From positions 1 through 16,347 of the forward strand of contig JAEDIV010000046.1 of assembly GCA_016296675.1 (NCBI GenBank): a stretch of 16,347 nt of DNA. The letters run 5' to 3'. Every line of letters begins with the position of its first letter. The first letter of the stretch is position 1. The position numbers were made by a program, and so were the translations under genes. Shown piece by piece: positions 1 to 6,676 of the stretch. This DNA is from Clostridia bacterium (GTDB lineage: Bacteria > Bacillota > Clostridia > Christensenellales > Aristaeellaceae). Below the pieces are notes generated by a model, which saw only the letters and a list, made by a program, of their open reading frames with translations, was not told where the DNA came from and ran no database searches.

Positions 1-709
1 GAAGGGTGTTTGCGCCCGACGAAGTGAGCGAAACGGAGGTCGGGATGGAGTTCATGCCGGCGTCGTACGTATAGGGCGCGTCGATCCTGAGTTTCTCCGC
101 GCCGTCTTTTAAGACGGAAACGCTGCTGTCGGCATTTTTGACATAGTCAAAACCGGCAGGAAGCGCGAGGACGGCATGGGAAAGCGCGGCGGCGTTTTCA
201 AGGATGATGTCTTCCTTGACGCCCAGATCGTCCACGGTCAGGCGCACGGACATGCCGGGGAAGAGGGATTCATACAGAATGTCGTCGCTTAAGCGGTCGA
301 TGACCTTCATGCGGCGGGAAAGCTCTGAGTCGAATTTTCGGCGCAGGGCTTTTTTCGTATGGGCGGGCTTTGACACCCTTGCGCCGGGATACGACCACGA
401 AAATTCCGTGTCGCCCGATTTCATGGACGCAAGGCTGCCGCCGTCTGCATCCTCGAAAAAGCGCGCGCGGAACGCGCCGGATTTGTTTTCAAAGCGGCGG
501 CGGCCCTTCGCGTCCGTCTTTTCGACGAGGCGGTTGTCGATCTCTTCCCACGCGCCGGACTTTTCATTTTTGAAATGCACGGGCGAGGCAAAAACCACGG
601 CCTGTCTTCGGCCCTGTCCGAGATCAAAATGCTTCACGTTTGCTTCTCGTTTCTCAATGATTTCTCTTCCGGTAAGGTTTTCAAAAGAGGTACTGTTTTT
701 GTTTTCCAT
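1..709 (-). CDS. RHS/YD-repeat-type large protein, N-terminal region (partial)
   Basis: An open frame starts at the ATG at 709-707 and runs off the left edge after about 236 residues, so the C-terminal part is missing. The start is well fixed: a strong Shine-Dalgarno (AAAGGAGG on the minus strand, 727-720) lies about 10 nt upstream and an in-frame TGA sits directly before the ATG. Residues 25-61 (VKHFDLGQGRRQAVVFASPV onwards to EEIDNRL), 146-159 (YESLFPGMSVRLTV), 164-170 (VKEDIIL) and 209-213 (IDAPY) match the conserved N-terminal segment that precedes RHS/YD repeats in large Clostridial surface or toxin-like proteins. That match is from memory of the family; the repeats themselves lie outside the window. 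There is no signal peptide: the N-terminus is polar (MENKNSTSFENLTGREIIEK). Export route and C-terminal activity cannot be seen. Family call fairly sure, function unknown. Confidence 0.72.
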   Translation of the reverse strand, partial: MENKNSTSFENLTGREIIEKREANVKHFDLGQGRRQAVVFASPVHFKNEKSGAWEEIDNRLVEKTDAKGRRRFENKSGAFRARFFEDADGGSLASMKSGDTEFSWSYPGARVSKPAHTKKALRRKFDSELSRRMKVIDRLSDDILYESLFPGMSVRLTVDDLGVKEDIILENAAALSHAVLALPAGFDYVKNADSSVSVLKDGAEKLRIDAPYTYDAGMNSIPTSVSLTSSGANTL

Positions 710-956
710 TCAGGGAAAACCTCCTTTCACAAAGTAGTACCGCTCTTGATATATGCATAATCAAACATAAATATGTGCTTTTTCGAAGAAAATATTGCCG
801 AAAAGAAGAAAAACCAGCCGATATTTCGGGAAAGACCACAGAAAAACACAAACAATCTTGAAAAATTATACAATTAGCATAACTAATGAATTTCTGACAC
901 GGCGAGCGAAAGAGGCGCAAATTGCATATAAACATAAAAAAATACAAAAAATTCGA

Positions 957-985
957 TTTACTACGGCGTGATATTGGTGTATAAT
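957..985 (+). promoter_or_regulatory. Sigma-A-type promoter of the F420-ligase-family gene
   Basis: -35 TTTACT (957-962), 17-bp spacer, -10 TATAAT (980-985). The predicted start is near 991-993, giving a leader of about 50 nt. Confidence 0.72.
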
Positions 986-994
986 AGATAGGTA

Positions 995-1008
995 GTGCAG
1001 AAATGCAC
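995..1008 (+). promoter_or_regulatory. 5'-end hairpin with GAAA loop in the leader
   Basis: GTGCA-GAAA-TGCAC forms a perfect 5-bp stem capped by a GNRA tetraloop. It begins within a few nucleotides of the predicted transcription start. Stems at the extreme 5' end are known to stabilise bacterial mRNAs; that role here is inferred. Confidence 0.5.
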
Positions 1009-1040
1009 GACTTATACTTTGCTTTTTAGGAGTCTTCTTT

Positions 1041-2234
1041 ATGAGCAGAATGGTTGGTACTGTATCCATGGGTCTGCGCGCTCCCATCATCCGCGAGGGC
1101 GACAACCTCGCAAAGATCGTTGTTGACAGCGTGCTGGGCGCAGTCAAGACGGGCGAGCTTTCCCCCCGCAACAGAGACGTTGTAGCCATGACCGAAGCCA
1201 TCGTCGCGCGCGCGCAGGGCAACTATGTAAGCGTTGACAACATCGCTTCCGACGTGCGCGAAAAGCTGGGCGGCGAAGATATCGGCGTAATTTTCCCCAT
1301 TTTGAGCCGCAACCGCTTTGCCATTTGCCTGCGCGGTATCGCCAAGGGCGCAAAGAAGATTTATCTGATGCTGTCCTATCCGTCCGACGAAGTGGGCAAC
1401 CATCTGGTTGATCTGGACCTTCTGGACGAAAAGGGCGTAAACCCCTATTCCGATGTTCTGAGCCTTGAAAAGTACAGAGAGCTGTTCGGCTATATCAAGC
1501 ATCCGTTCACGGGCATCGACTATGTGGAATACTATTCCGAGCTCATCAAGGAATGCGGCGCCGAGGTCGAAGTGATCTTCGCCAACGATCCGCGCGCAAT
1601 CCTTAAGTATACCAAGAATGTTTTGAACTGCGACATCCACACCCGCGCGCGCACCAAGCGCCTTCTGAAGGCCGCCGGCGCTGAGAAGGTGTTCGGGCTT
1701 GACGAAATCATGACCGCGCCCATTGACGGCAGCGGATACAACGCAAAATACGGTCTGCTCGGCTCCAACAAGTCCACCGAAAACAAGGTGAAGCTGTTCC
1801 CGCGCGAATGCCAGGATCTGGTGGAAGAGATTCAGGAGACGCTCCTTAAGGAAACCGGCAAGCACATCGAAGTCATGGTCTATGGCGACGGCGCGTTCAA
1901 GGATCCGATCGGCAAGATCTGGGAGCTGGCCGACCCGGTCGTTTCCCCCGCCTACACCGCAGGCCTTGAGGGAACGCCGAACGAGCTGAAGCTCAAGTAT
2001 CTGGCGGACAACGATTTTGCATCTCTCTCCGGCGAAGCGCTCAGAGACGCGATCAAAAACGAAATCCAGAAAAAAGACGGCTCTCTCGTCGGAAACATGG
2101 CCTCTCAGGGCACCACGCCCAGAAGAATCACCGACCTGATCGGATCCCTTTGCGATCTGACCAGCGGCTCCGGCGACAAGGGCACGCCCATCGTCTACAT
2201 CCAGGGCTATTTCGACAACTACACCAACGACTGA
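1041..2234 (+). CDS. Coenzyme F420-0:L-glutamate ligase family protein
   Basis: This 397-residue protein matches the long Firmicute form of the F420-0:gamma-glutamyl ligase (CofE/FbiB-type) family. Recognisable parts are the N-terminal IIREGDNLAKIVVDSV, the segment SPRNRDVVAMTEAIVARAQG, and the C-terminal half with VMVYGDGAFKDPIGKIWELA and the glycine-rich GSGDKGTPIVYIQGY. True CofE adds glutamates to F420-0 using GTP, but it is only about 250 residues long, and most Firmicutes are not known to make F420. The real substrate is therefore uncertain. The start is supported by AGGAG at 1029-1033, about 8 nt before the ATG. It has its own promoter and a terminator right after the stop. Codon use stands out: about 25 of 29 Lys codons are AAG, as in the solute-binding protein, while the neighbouring kinase mainly uses AAA. 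That suggests high expression. Family call confident, function open. Confidence 0.85.
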   Translation: MSRMVGTVSMGLRAPIIREGDNLAKIVVDSVLGAVKTGELSPRNRDVVAMTEAIVARAQGNYVSVDNIASDVREKLGGEDIGVIFPILSRNRFAICLRGIAKGAKKIYLMLSYPSDEVGNHLVDLDLLDEKGVNPYSDVLSLEKYRELFGYIKHPFTGIDYVEYYSELIKECGAEVEVIFANDPRAILKYTKNVLNCDIHTRARTKRLLKAAGAEKVFGLDEIMTAPIDGSGYNAKYGLLGSNKSTENKVKLFPRECQDLVEEIQETLLKETGKHIEVMVYGDGAFKDPIGKIWELADPVVSPAYTAGLEGTPNELKLKYLADNDFASLSGEALRDAIKNEIQKKDGSLVGNMASQGTTPRRITDLIGSLCDLTSGSGDKGTPIVYIQGYFDNYTND

Positions 2235-2255
2235 TAAGATCAATATTAAAAACAT

Positions 2256-2289
2256 AATCCGCTTTAAAGCAATTTGAAGCGGATTTTTT
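2256..2289 (+). terminator. Rho-independent terminator after the F420-ligase-family gene
   Basis: Stem AATCCGCTT / AAGCGGATT (9 bp) with a 12-nt loop, followed by a T run. It starts 21 bp after the stop codon. Confidence 0.85.
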
Positions 2290-2311
2290 ATCCCCTGAAA
2301 GAGGGAAAGAT

Positions 2312-3178
2312 ATGGAATTTGTGAAAAAGACACTGATTGACAAGGGCTGGTCGGGCGATAAAAAATATATGGCTGTGACATCCGGCGGCGAAAAATTTCT
2401 CTACCGCGTATCGGGCAAGGAAACCTACGATGTCAAAAAAGCGGAATTTGAGATGATGAAAAAGCTCGCCGATTTGAATCTTCCGATCAGCAATTCTCTT
2501 GAATTCGGGGAAAACGAGGACGGCGTATATTCCGTTCAGACATGGATCGAGGGAGAGGACGCGGAGGAGAGGATTCCCACCCTCACCAGGGAAGAACAAT
2601 ACCGCCTGGGCACGGACAGCGGAAAAATCCTTCAGAAAATCCATTCCATCCCCGCGCCAAGCACGCAGGAAGACTGGGAAACGCGCTTTAACCGCAAAAT
2701 GGACCGGAAAATCGAAGGCTATCTTGCCTGCCCCATCAAGGCCGAGGGCGGCGAAAACTTTATCAGATACATAAATGCCAACCGCCATCTGATCAAAAAC
2801 CGCCCGCAGACCTTTCAGCACGGCGATTATCACATCGGAAACATGATGATAAACGGGGAAGGAACGCTGTTTGTCATCGATTTCAACCGGTTTGACTTCG
2901 GCGATCCCTGGGAGGAATTCAACCGCATCGTCTGGTGCGCCCAGAAAGCGCCCGCTTTTGCCAAAGGCATGCTGGACGGATATTTTGACGGAAATGTGCC
3001 TCACGAATTCTTTGAAACCCTCGCCCTCTACATTTCCTCAAACGCGCTTTCTTCCGTCTACTGGGCCGTTCCCTTCGGCGAGGAAGAGATCAACGTCATG
3101 CTCAATCAGGTGAAGGATATTCTTTCGTGGTATGACAATATGAATACAACCGTGCCTTCGTGGTATACGAATGCATAA
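2312..3178 (+). CDS. Aminoglycoside phosphotransferase (APH)-fold kinase
   Basis: This 288-residue protein is an APH/choline-kinase-type phosphotransferase. The catalytic loop HGDYHIGNMM is at residues 170-179 (D172 as catalytic base, N177 for metal) and the DFG-equivalent VIDFNRFDFGDPW at 188-200 (D190 for Mg-ATP). The N-terminal lobe (about 1-90) carries TSGGEKFLYRVS as the nucleotide-binding hairpin. The family phosphorylates antibiotics, choline, sugars or amino acids. Members like this from Clostridia are mostly uncharacterised, so resistance should not be assumed. A ribosome site (GAGGGAAAG) precedes the ATG. A terminator lies between this gene and the one upstream, and no clear promoter was seen in the 77-bp gap, so expression may depend on read-through. 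Codon use is ordinary (mostly AAA for Lys). Confidence 0.85.
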   Translation: MEFVKKTLIDKGWSGDKKYMAVTSGGEKFLYRVSGKETYDVKKAEFEMMKKLADLNLPISNSLEFGENEDGVYSVQTWIEGEDAEERIPTLTREEQYRLGTDSGKILQKIHSIPAPSTQEDWETRFNRKMDRKIEGYLACPIKAEGGENFIRYINANRHLIKNRPQTFQHGDYHIGNMMINGEGTLFVIDFNRFDFGDPWEEFNRIVWCAQKAPAFAKGMLDGYFDGNVPHEFFETLALYISSNALSSVYWAVPFGEEEINVMLNQVKDILSWYDNMNTTVPSWYTNA

Positions 3179-3226
3179 AAGGCAAAGGACGATCTTAAAA
3201 TTCTTTTGAGAAACAGATTTTTCGGG

Positions 3227-3291
3227 ACGGGAAACCCGTCCCCTACAATGGAAATGCGGTGATTCTTTCCTGTAGGGGGCGGGTTTTCCGT
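3227..3291. repeat. Long imperfect inverted repeat (REP-like), possible terminator
   Basis: Two 21-nt arms (3227-3247 and 3271-3291) are inverted copies with 19 of 21 positions paired, around a 23-nt loop. The left arm lies within a second perfect palindrome, GGGACGGG-AAA-CCCGTCCC (3224-3242). The core GGGAAACCCGTCCCCTACA resembles short repeats scattered between genes in many Clostridial genomes (from memory). The right arm is followed by TTTTGTTTTG, so the structure could end plus-strand transcription after the kinase. It sits between convergent genes. Confidence 0.6.
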
Positions 3292-3334
3292 TTTGTTTTG
3301 AAGATTTTTATAAGATATCTTATTTGTTTCTCAC

Positions 3335-4426
3335 TCAGTTCGGCACATAATAGGTTTCGAGGACTTCGTAGGTTTTTTCGCCCTTGCAGAAGGAGCAGAT
3401 CTTGTCGCATTCGATTGCCTGGCCGTACATGCGGTAGGTGCCGGTGCCGTGGCACAGATGGCAGGAACCGGAGCCGTGGCAAACGGTGCAGGTGCGCTGG
3501 ACGGTGCGGGTCTTGACGGAGAAGCCGGAAACGTTTTCAAGCTTCTTTTCATTGGTCTGCGCGCCTTCTGCGTAGGTGGTTTCGCCAAGAGAGATGCCGT
3601 CGCAGAGCTTGATGCTGGTGAAAACAGCGGAAGAGGATGTGACATAGCTGTAGTTTGCGCATCCGAGCTCTACATGATACTTTTCGCCGGAAGAGGACAG
3701 GGGCGTAAGCTCGTCGGCGCCGGGTCCGATGTACTGAAGCTGCCAGAAGGAAGCGGTGCCGTATCGTTCGTAGTCGACCATTTTGAAAAGGCCGGATTCC
3801 TTAAGACTGGTTGCATACATGTCGACGATCGGATAGATGCTGTCGCCGTACTTGTAGTTGTACTGATAGTATTTGACGCCGTCAGCGCCCTCTTCGATGG
3901 TGCCGATGGTAGTGCCGTTTAGGAAAGTGGCAAAGTCGCGGACGGTGATCTTGTCTTCTTTTCCGTAGTCCACCGTTTTCTCGGGCGCATAATAGCCGTC
4001 GCCGTAGGAGATGCCTTTGCCCAGGGTAATGGAGACAAAGGTGATGTCATAGGAGAAGCTGGCGCATCCAAGCTCTACATGATAGGGCTTGCCGTTGGTT
4101 TCGCTGATGGGTTCAAGCTCGCCGCCGGCGATGTACTGAAGCTGCCAGAAGGAAGAATCGCCGTAAGTGGAATAGCCGACGAGCTTATAGTAGCCGGTGT
4201 TTACCATGTCATCGGCCACCATCTGCATGATCTGATAGCAGCTGGAGCCGTATTTGTAGTTGTACTGGTAATAGCTGGTGCCGTTTGCGCGGTGATCCTC
4301 TTTCTGGACATAGATTCCGCTGATGGTATCGGAAAGATCCGGAATGGTCACGGACTTGTTTTGGGCAACTGCAGAAATCGTGAGAAGCGCAAGAATCATG
4401 GAAAGCGCGAGAAGAATCTTTTTCAT
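3335..4426 (-). CDS. Secreted tandem-repeat protein with DnaJ-like zinc cluster
   Basis: This is a 363-residue exported protein of unknown function. Residues 1-21 form a signal peptide (MKKILLALSMILALLTISAVA). Two tandem domains of roughly 100-115 residues follow (about 36-140 and 165-280), sharing YYQYNYKYG, SFWQLQYI and YHVELGCA. The copies are offset by 134 residues and keep a 27-bp identical DNA stretch. A short linker leads to a C-terminal Cys cluster: C313xxC316, C322xxC325, C340, C344xxC347, with two CxxCHGxG units, as in the zinc domain of DnaJ. This predicts zinc binding. No catalytic motif is visible. The ribosome site is AAAGGGG (4444-4438), about 11 nt before the ATG, and lies inside one arm of a long inverted repeat. 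Cysteine-rich zinc modules on a secreted protein are uncommon. Gene certain, function not recognised. Confidence 0.85.
   Translation of the reverse strand: MKKILLALSMILALLTISAVAQNKSVTIPDLSDTISGIYVQKEDHRANGTSYYQYNYKYGSSCYQIMQMVADDMVNTGYYKLVGYSTYGDSSFWQLQYIAGGELEPISETNGKPYHVELGCASFSYDITFVSITLGKGISYGDGYYAPEKTVDYGKEDKITVRDFATFLNGTTIGTIEEGADGVKYYQYNYKYGDSIYPIVDMYATSLKESGLFKMVDYERYGTASFWQLQYIGPGADELTPLSSSGEKYHVELGCANYSYVTSSSAVFTSIKLCDGISLGETTYAEGAQTNEKKLENVSGFSVKTRTVQRTCTVCHGSGSCHLCHGTGTYRMYGQAIECDKICSFCKGEKTYEVLETYYVPN
3727..3753 (-). repeat. 27-bp exact direct repeat, copy in second domain
   Basis: This is identical to 4129-4155, at an offset of 402 bp (134 codons). It encodes the SFWQLQYI core of the second domain. 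The exact match suggests recent duplication or gene conversion between the two domains. Confidence 0.85.
4129..4155 (-). repeat. 27-bp exact direct repeat, copy in first domain
   Basis: Partner of 3727-3753, encoding the SFWQLQYI core of the first domain of the secreted zinc-cluster protein. Confidence 0.85.
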
Positions 4427-4464
4427 AAAAATGAGGTCCCCTTTCGTTTCTTCGTGATGGACAC

Positions 4465-4495
4465 ATTATACAAGGCAAATTTGCCGCCTTTTGAA
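4465..4495 (-). promoter_or_regulatory. Candidate MerR-type promoter with 19-bp spacer
   Basis: On the minus strand: -35 TTCAAA (4495-4490), 19-bp spacer, -10 TATAAT (4470-4465). At 17-18 bp spacing there is no usable -35. The long spacer carries a centred dyad, the usual layout of promoters activated by MerR-family regulators. The predicted start is near 4458, 30 nt before the ATG of the zinc-cluster gene. Confidence 0.5.
4474..4485. promoter_or_regulatory. 12-bp perfect palindrome GGCAAATTTGCC
   Basis: A perfect dyad centred at 4479.5, against a spacer centre of 4480, between the -35 and -10 of the zinc-cluster gene promoter. A candidate operator. Confidence 0.5.
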
Positions 4496-4557
4496 ATGCG
4501 TTTCCGCCGTAAAAAACGAAAGGGGACCTTTTTACTTTTCTTTGGGATGTATCCGTC

Positions 4558-5340
4558 TTACGGCTGCTTTCCGATGGAGGCGAGGATGCCGCCGTCGACA
4601 TACAGCACATGGCCGTTTACAAAGTTCGAAGCGTCGGAAGCGAGGAACACCGCCGGGCCCATCAGATCCTCGGTGCGGCCCCAGCGCGCGGCGGGGGTCT
4701 TTCCGATGATGAACTCGTTGAACGGATGTCCGGGCACGCGCAAAGGCGCGGTCTGCGGGGTTTCGATGTAGCCGGGGCCGATGCCGTTGCACTGGATGTT
4801 CTTCTCGCCGAATTCAGCGCAGATGTTTCTGGTCAGCATCTTAAGGCCGCCCTTGGCACTGGCATAAGCGGAAACGGTCTCGCGGCCCAGTTCGCTCATC
4901 ATGGAGCAGATGTTGATGATCTTGCCGTGGCCCTTGTCGATCATGCCGGGGATAACGGCCTTGGCGCAGATGAAGGGAGCGTTCAGGTCGACGTCGATGA
5001 CCTTTCTGAAATCCGCCGCGCTCATTTCGCACATGGGAATGCGCTTGATGATGCCGGCGTTGTTGACGAGGATATCGATCACGCCGACGTCCTCTTTGAT
5101 TTTTTTGACGAGCGCAGCGACCGCGCCTTCATCGGTTACGTCGCATACATAGCCGCGGGCGGGAATGCCGGCCTCTTCGTACGCCTTAAGGCCCTTGTCG
5201 ACCAGCTCCTGATTGATGTCGTTGAACACGATTTTCGCGCCCGCTTCATGAAACGCGGTAGCAATGGCAAAGCCGATGCCGTAGCTCGCGCCGGTGATCC
5301 ATGCAATTTTGCCTTCAAGGCTAAAGGAATTCAGAATCAT
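4558..5340 (-). CDS. SDR oxidoreductase, gluconate 5-dehydrogenase-like
   Basis: This 260-residue classical short-chain dehydrogenase has TGASYGIG (16-23) for NAD(P), NNAG (93-96), and the catalytic set S146, Y159, K163 in SMMSELGRETVSAYASAKGG. The C-terminus has GPGYIETPQTAPLR and the usual NGHVLYVDGG. The overall pattern (LEGKIAWITGASYGIGFAIA, GIIKRIPMCEMSAADFRKVI) matches bacterial gluconate 5-dehydrogenases, which interconvert D-gluconate and 5-keto-D-gluconate; related 2-deoxy-gluconate dehydrogenases look similar, so the substrate is not settled. The start ATG follows GGAGGGA by about 9 nt. A strong promoter (5372-5400) directly follows the upstream gene's stop. It may supply sugar-acid catabolism together with other carbohydrate genes nearby, but no kinase or aldolase for the pathway is in the window. 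Confidence 0.85.
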   Translation of the reverse strand: MILNSFSLEGKIAWITGASYGIGFAIATAFHEAGAKIVFNDINQELVDKGLKAYEEAGIPARGYVCDVTDEGAVAALVKKIKEDVGVIDILVNNAGIIKRIPMCEMSAADFRKVIDVDLNAPFICAKAVIPGMIDKGHGKIINICSMMSELGRETVSAYASAKGGLKMLTRNICAEFGEKNIQCNGIGPGYIETPQTAPLRVPGHPFNEFIIGKTPAARWGRTEDLMGPAVFLASDASNFVNGHVLYVDGGILASIGKQP

Positions 5341-5371
5341 AATTTTTGTCCCTCCGCATATGTTTTATATC

Positions 5372-5400
5372 ATTATACTCTTTTCTTCCGTTTTCTTCAA
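5372..5400 (-). promoter_or_regulatory. Sigma-A-type promoter of the SDR gene
   Basis: Minus strand: -35 TTGAAG (5400-5395), 17-bp spacer, -10 TATAAT (5377-5372). It lies in the gap just after the stop of the DedA-DUF218 gene, giving a leader of about 25 nt. Confidence 0.8.
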
Positions 5401-5405
5401 TAGCG

Positions 5406-6653
5406 TCATTTTTTCGGCATGAGATTTTTTGTAAGCGCCTGATACCAGGCAGGCCTTTTGCGTCCGGGCTTCTGAAAGCCCAGAAGCGTATCAAAATACA
5501 GCCGGAATTCCAGCTTTCTGCGGTATGCTTTGAGATCATCCTCCGGAGTCTTGGCCCCGTAGCCGACAGCCTTCATTTTATGCATGCGGCAAAGAAGCAG
5601 GCTGCGCCTTACATGATAATCGCTCGTGACTACGGCGACATGCGCGCGTTTTTTGTTCAGAATTGCGCGGGCGTTCTTGATATTCTCATAGGTAATTTTG
5701 CTTTTGTCCTCACGGATGATCTTCTCTTCGGGAACGCCCATTTCGGTAAGCAATCCTTCCATAACCTCCGCTTCCGTCTTTTCGCCTTCCTCCACCATAC
5801 CCCCGCAGGCAATGATGACGGGCGCGTCGCTTTTTTTGAACACATCGGCGGCAAGCTGCGCGCGGTCAACGAGCTCTTTTTCAGGTTCACATCCGTTTTT
5901 CAGGCGCAGTCCCAGAAGGAGAACGGCGTCCAGCGGCTTTCCTGCTTTCACAAAGACTGCATCCTCTCTTTTTGCTTGTTCCCGTTTTTTGCTGTAACGT
6001 AGATACATAAAATAGCCGATTGCGGAAACGGCGACGGTGAGCGCAAACACGATGATCGCCAGCGTGATCTTTCCGATGCCCAGCGCGTTTCCCCCGATGG
6101 TGGAGGTGACGATGGACGGAATGCGAGCGACGGAGGAAATGAGCAGCCACGGCCCCAGGCGCATGGGCGTAAGCCCCACAAAATAGCACAGCGCATCCTT
6201 GGGTGTTCCGGGCGTCAGGAAAATAAAGAAGGTCAGGATTTCAAGCTTTTTTTCGTTTTTCAAAAACCGCATGGACGCGATCTGCTCTTTGGAAATAAAA
6301 ACGCTTACCAGCTTCATTCCGTATTTTTTGACAAACAGAAATACGGTAACCGATCCCAGCATCTGGCCGAGCATGGTGATGATCATGCCGCCAAACGCGC
6401 CGAAGGCATAGCCCGCCGCGATTTCAAGGGGCTCGCCGGGAATAAAGGCAATGATGGTCTGTATGTACATCATGCCGAAAAAAATGAGTTTCCCGAAAAT
6501 GCCGCCGCTTTCCACCCAGCTTCTGAAGGCAACCGGATCCTTTACGGCACGGATGATGGGTTTTCCAAACACAACAGTCAGTATCAGCATAAAAAGCGCA
6601 AACAGCACAAGCTTTATGATGCCGTTTCGCTTGTTTGCTTCCAGTTTTTTCAA
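5406..6653 (-). CDS. DedA/TVP38-family membrane domain fused to DUF218
   Basis: About 415 residues. The N-terminal half (to about 225) is a VTT/TVP38-TMEM64 (DedA superfamily) membrane domain: a first helix near 15-30, the signature FIPGEPLEIAAGYAFGAFGG near 70-89, FLTPGTPKDALCYFVGL near 145-161, and R177. A basic linker (YSKKREQAKRED) leads to a DUF218 (YdcF/SanA/ElyC-like) domain, about 240-390, with LLLGLRLKNG, IIACGG, TYENIKNA and VTSDYHVRR. Some DedA proteins flip undecaprenyl phosphate and ElyC affects the same lipid carrier in E. coli, so the fusion may act in envelope lipid-carrier recycling; this is inference. Start: TTG at 6653-6651 is chosen because AGGAAGGTGA lies 7 nt upstream. 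The first possible start, GTG at 6662, overlaps that ribosome site and would leave a leader of only about 8 nt. Confidence 0.85.
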   Translation of the reverse strand: MKKLEANKRNGIIKLVLFALFMLILTVVFGKPIIRAVKDPVAFRSWVESGGIFGKLIFFGMMYIQTIIAFIPGEPLEIAAGYAFGAFGGMIITMLGQMLGSVTVFLFVKKYGMKLVSVFISKEQIASMRFLKNEKKLEILTFFIFLTPGTPKDALCYFVGLTPMRLGPWLLISSVARIPSIVTSTIGGNALGIGKITLAIIVFALTVAVSAIGYFMYLRYSKKREQAKREDAVFVKAGKPLDAVLLLGLRLKNGCEPEKELVDRAQLAADVFKKSDAPVIIACGGMVEEGEKTEAEVMEGLLTEMGVPEEKIIREDKSKITYENIKNARAILNKKRAHVAVVTSDYHVRRSLLLCRMHKMKAVGYGAKTPEDDLKAYRRKLEFRLYFDTLLGFQKPGRKRPAWYQALTKNLMPKK

Positions 6654-6676
6654 ATGTTTCACCTTCCTGCACGCCC

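Larger units (their letters stand above)
710..1040. other. AT-rich divergent intergenic region with small dyads
   Basis: This 331-bp spacer separates the minus-strand RHS-like gene from the plus-strand F420-ligase-family gene. It holds the plus promoter described separately. Near the minus gene are two dyads: TTGAT-A-TATGCATA-ATCAA at 746-764 (one unpaired base) and ACATA-AA-TATGT at 765-776. Both could be protein-binding sites or just AT-rich sequence. No convincing -35/-10 pair was found for the minus gene, and no ORF here has a ribosome site. Confidence 0.4.
4434..4529 (-). repeat. 16-bp perfect inverted repeat covering the ribosome site
   Basis: Arms 4434-4449 (plus strand AGGTCCCCTTTCGTTT) and 4514-4529 (AAACGAAAGGGGACCT) are perfect inverted copies 64 bp apart. 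In a minus-strand transcript coming from the SDR gene they would pair and bury the AAAGGGG ribosome site. A transcript from the promoter in the loop (-10 at 4470-4465) begins after the first arm, so its ribosome site stays free. Confidence 0.75.

Noticed and set aside
204..737. 177-residue plus-strand open frame
   Set aside because: It runs opposite the RHS-like gene, whose start, ribosome site and family motifs are clear.
1026..2381. 451-residue minus-strand open frame
   Set aside because: It lies opposite the F420-ligase-family gene, has no ribosome site and gives a valine/alanine-rich composition typical of an antisense shadow.
2312..3178. Calling the APH-fold kinase an antibiotic-resistance gene
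   Set aside because: Only general family motifs are visible. The family includes many metabolic kinases, and there is no mobile context or resistance neighbour.
3310..3323. 14-bp perfect palindrome ATAAGATATCTTAT as terminator of the zinc-cluster gene
   Set aside because: It has no loop and is AT-only apart from two G:C pairs, so a stable RNA hairpin is unlikely. It may be a binding site, but nothing else supports it.
4434..4529. The 16-bp inverted repeat as the ends of a small transposable element
   Set aside because: The 64-bp interior holds promoter signals only, no target-site duplication is visible and one arm serves as a ribosome site. A regulatory role fits better.
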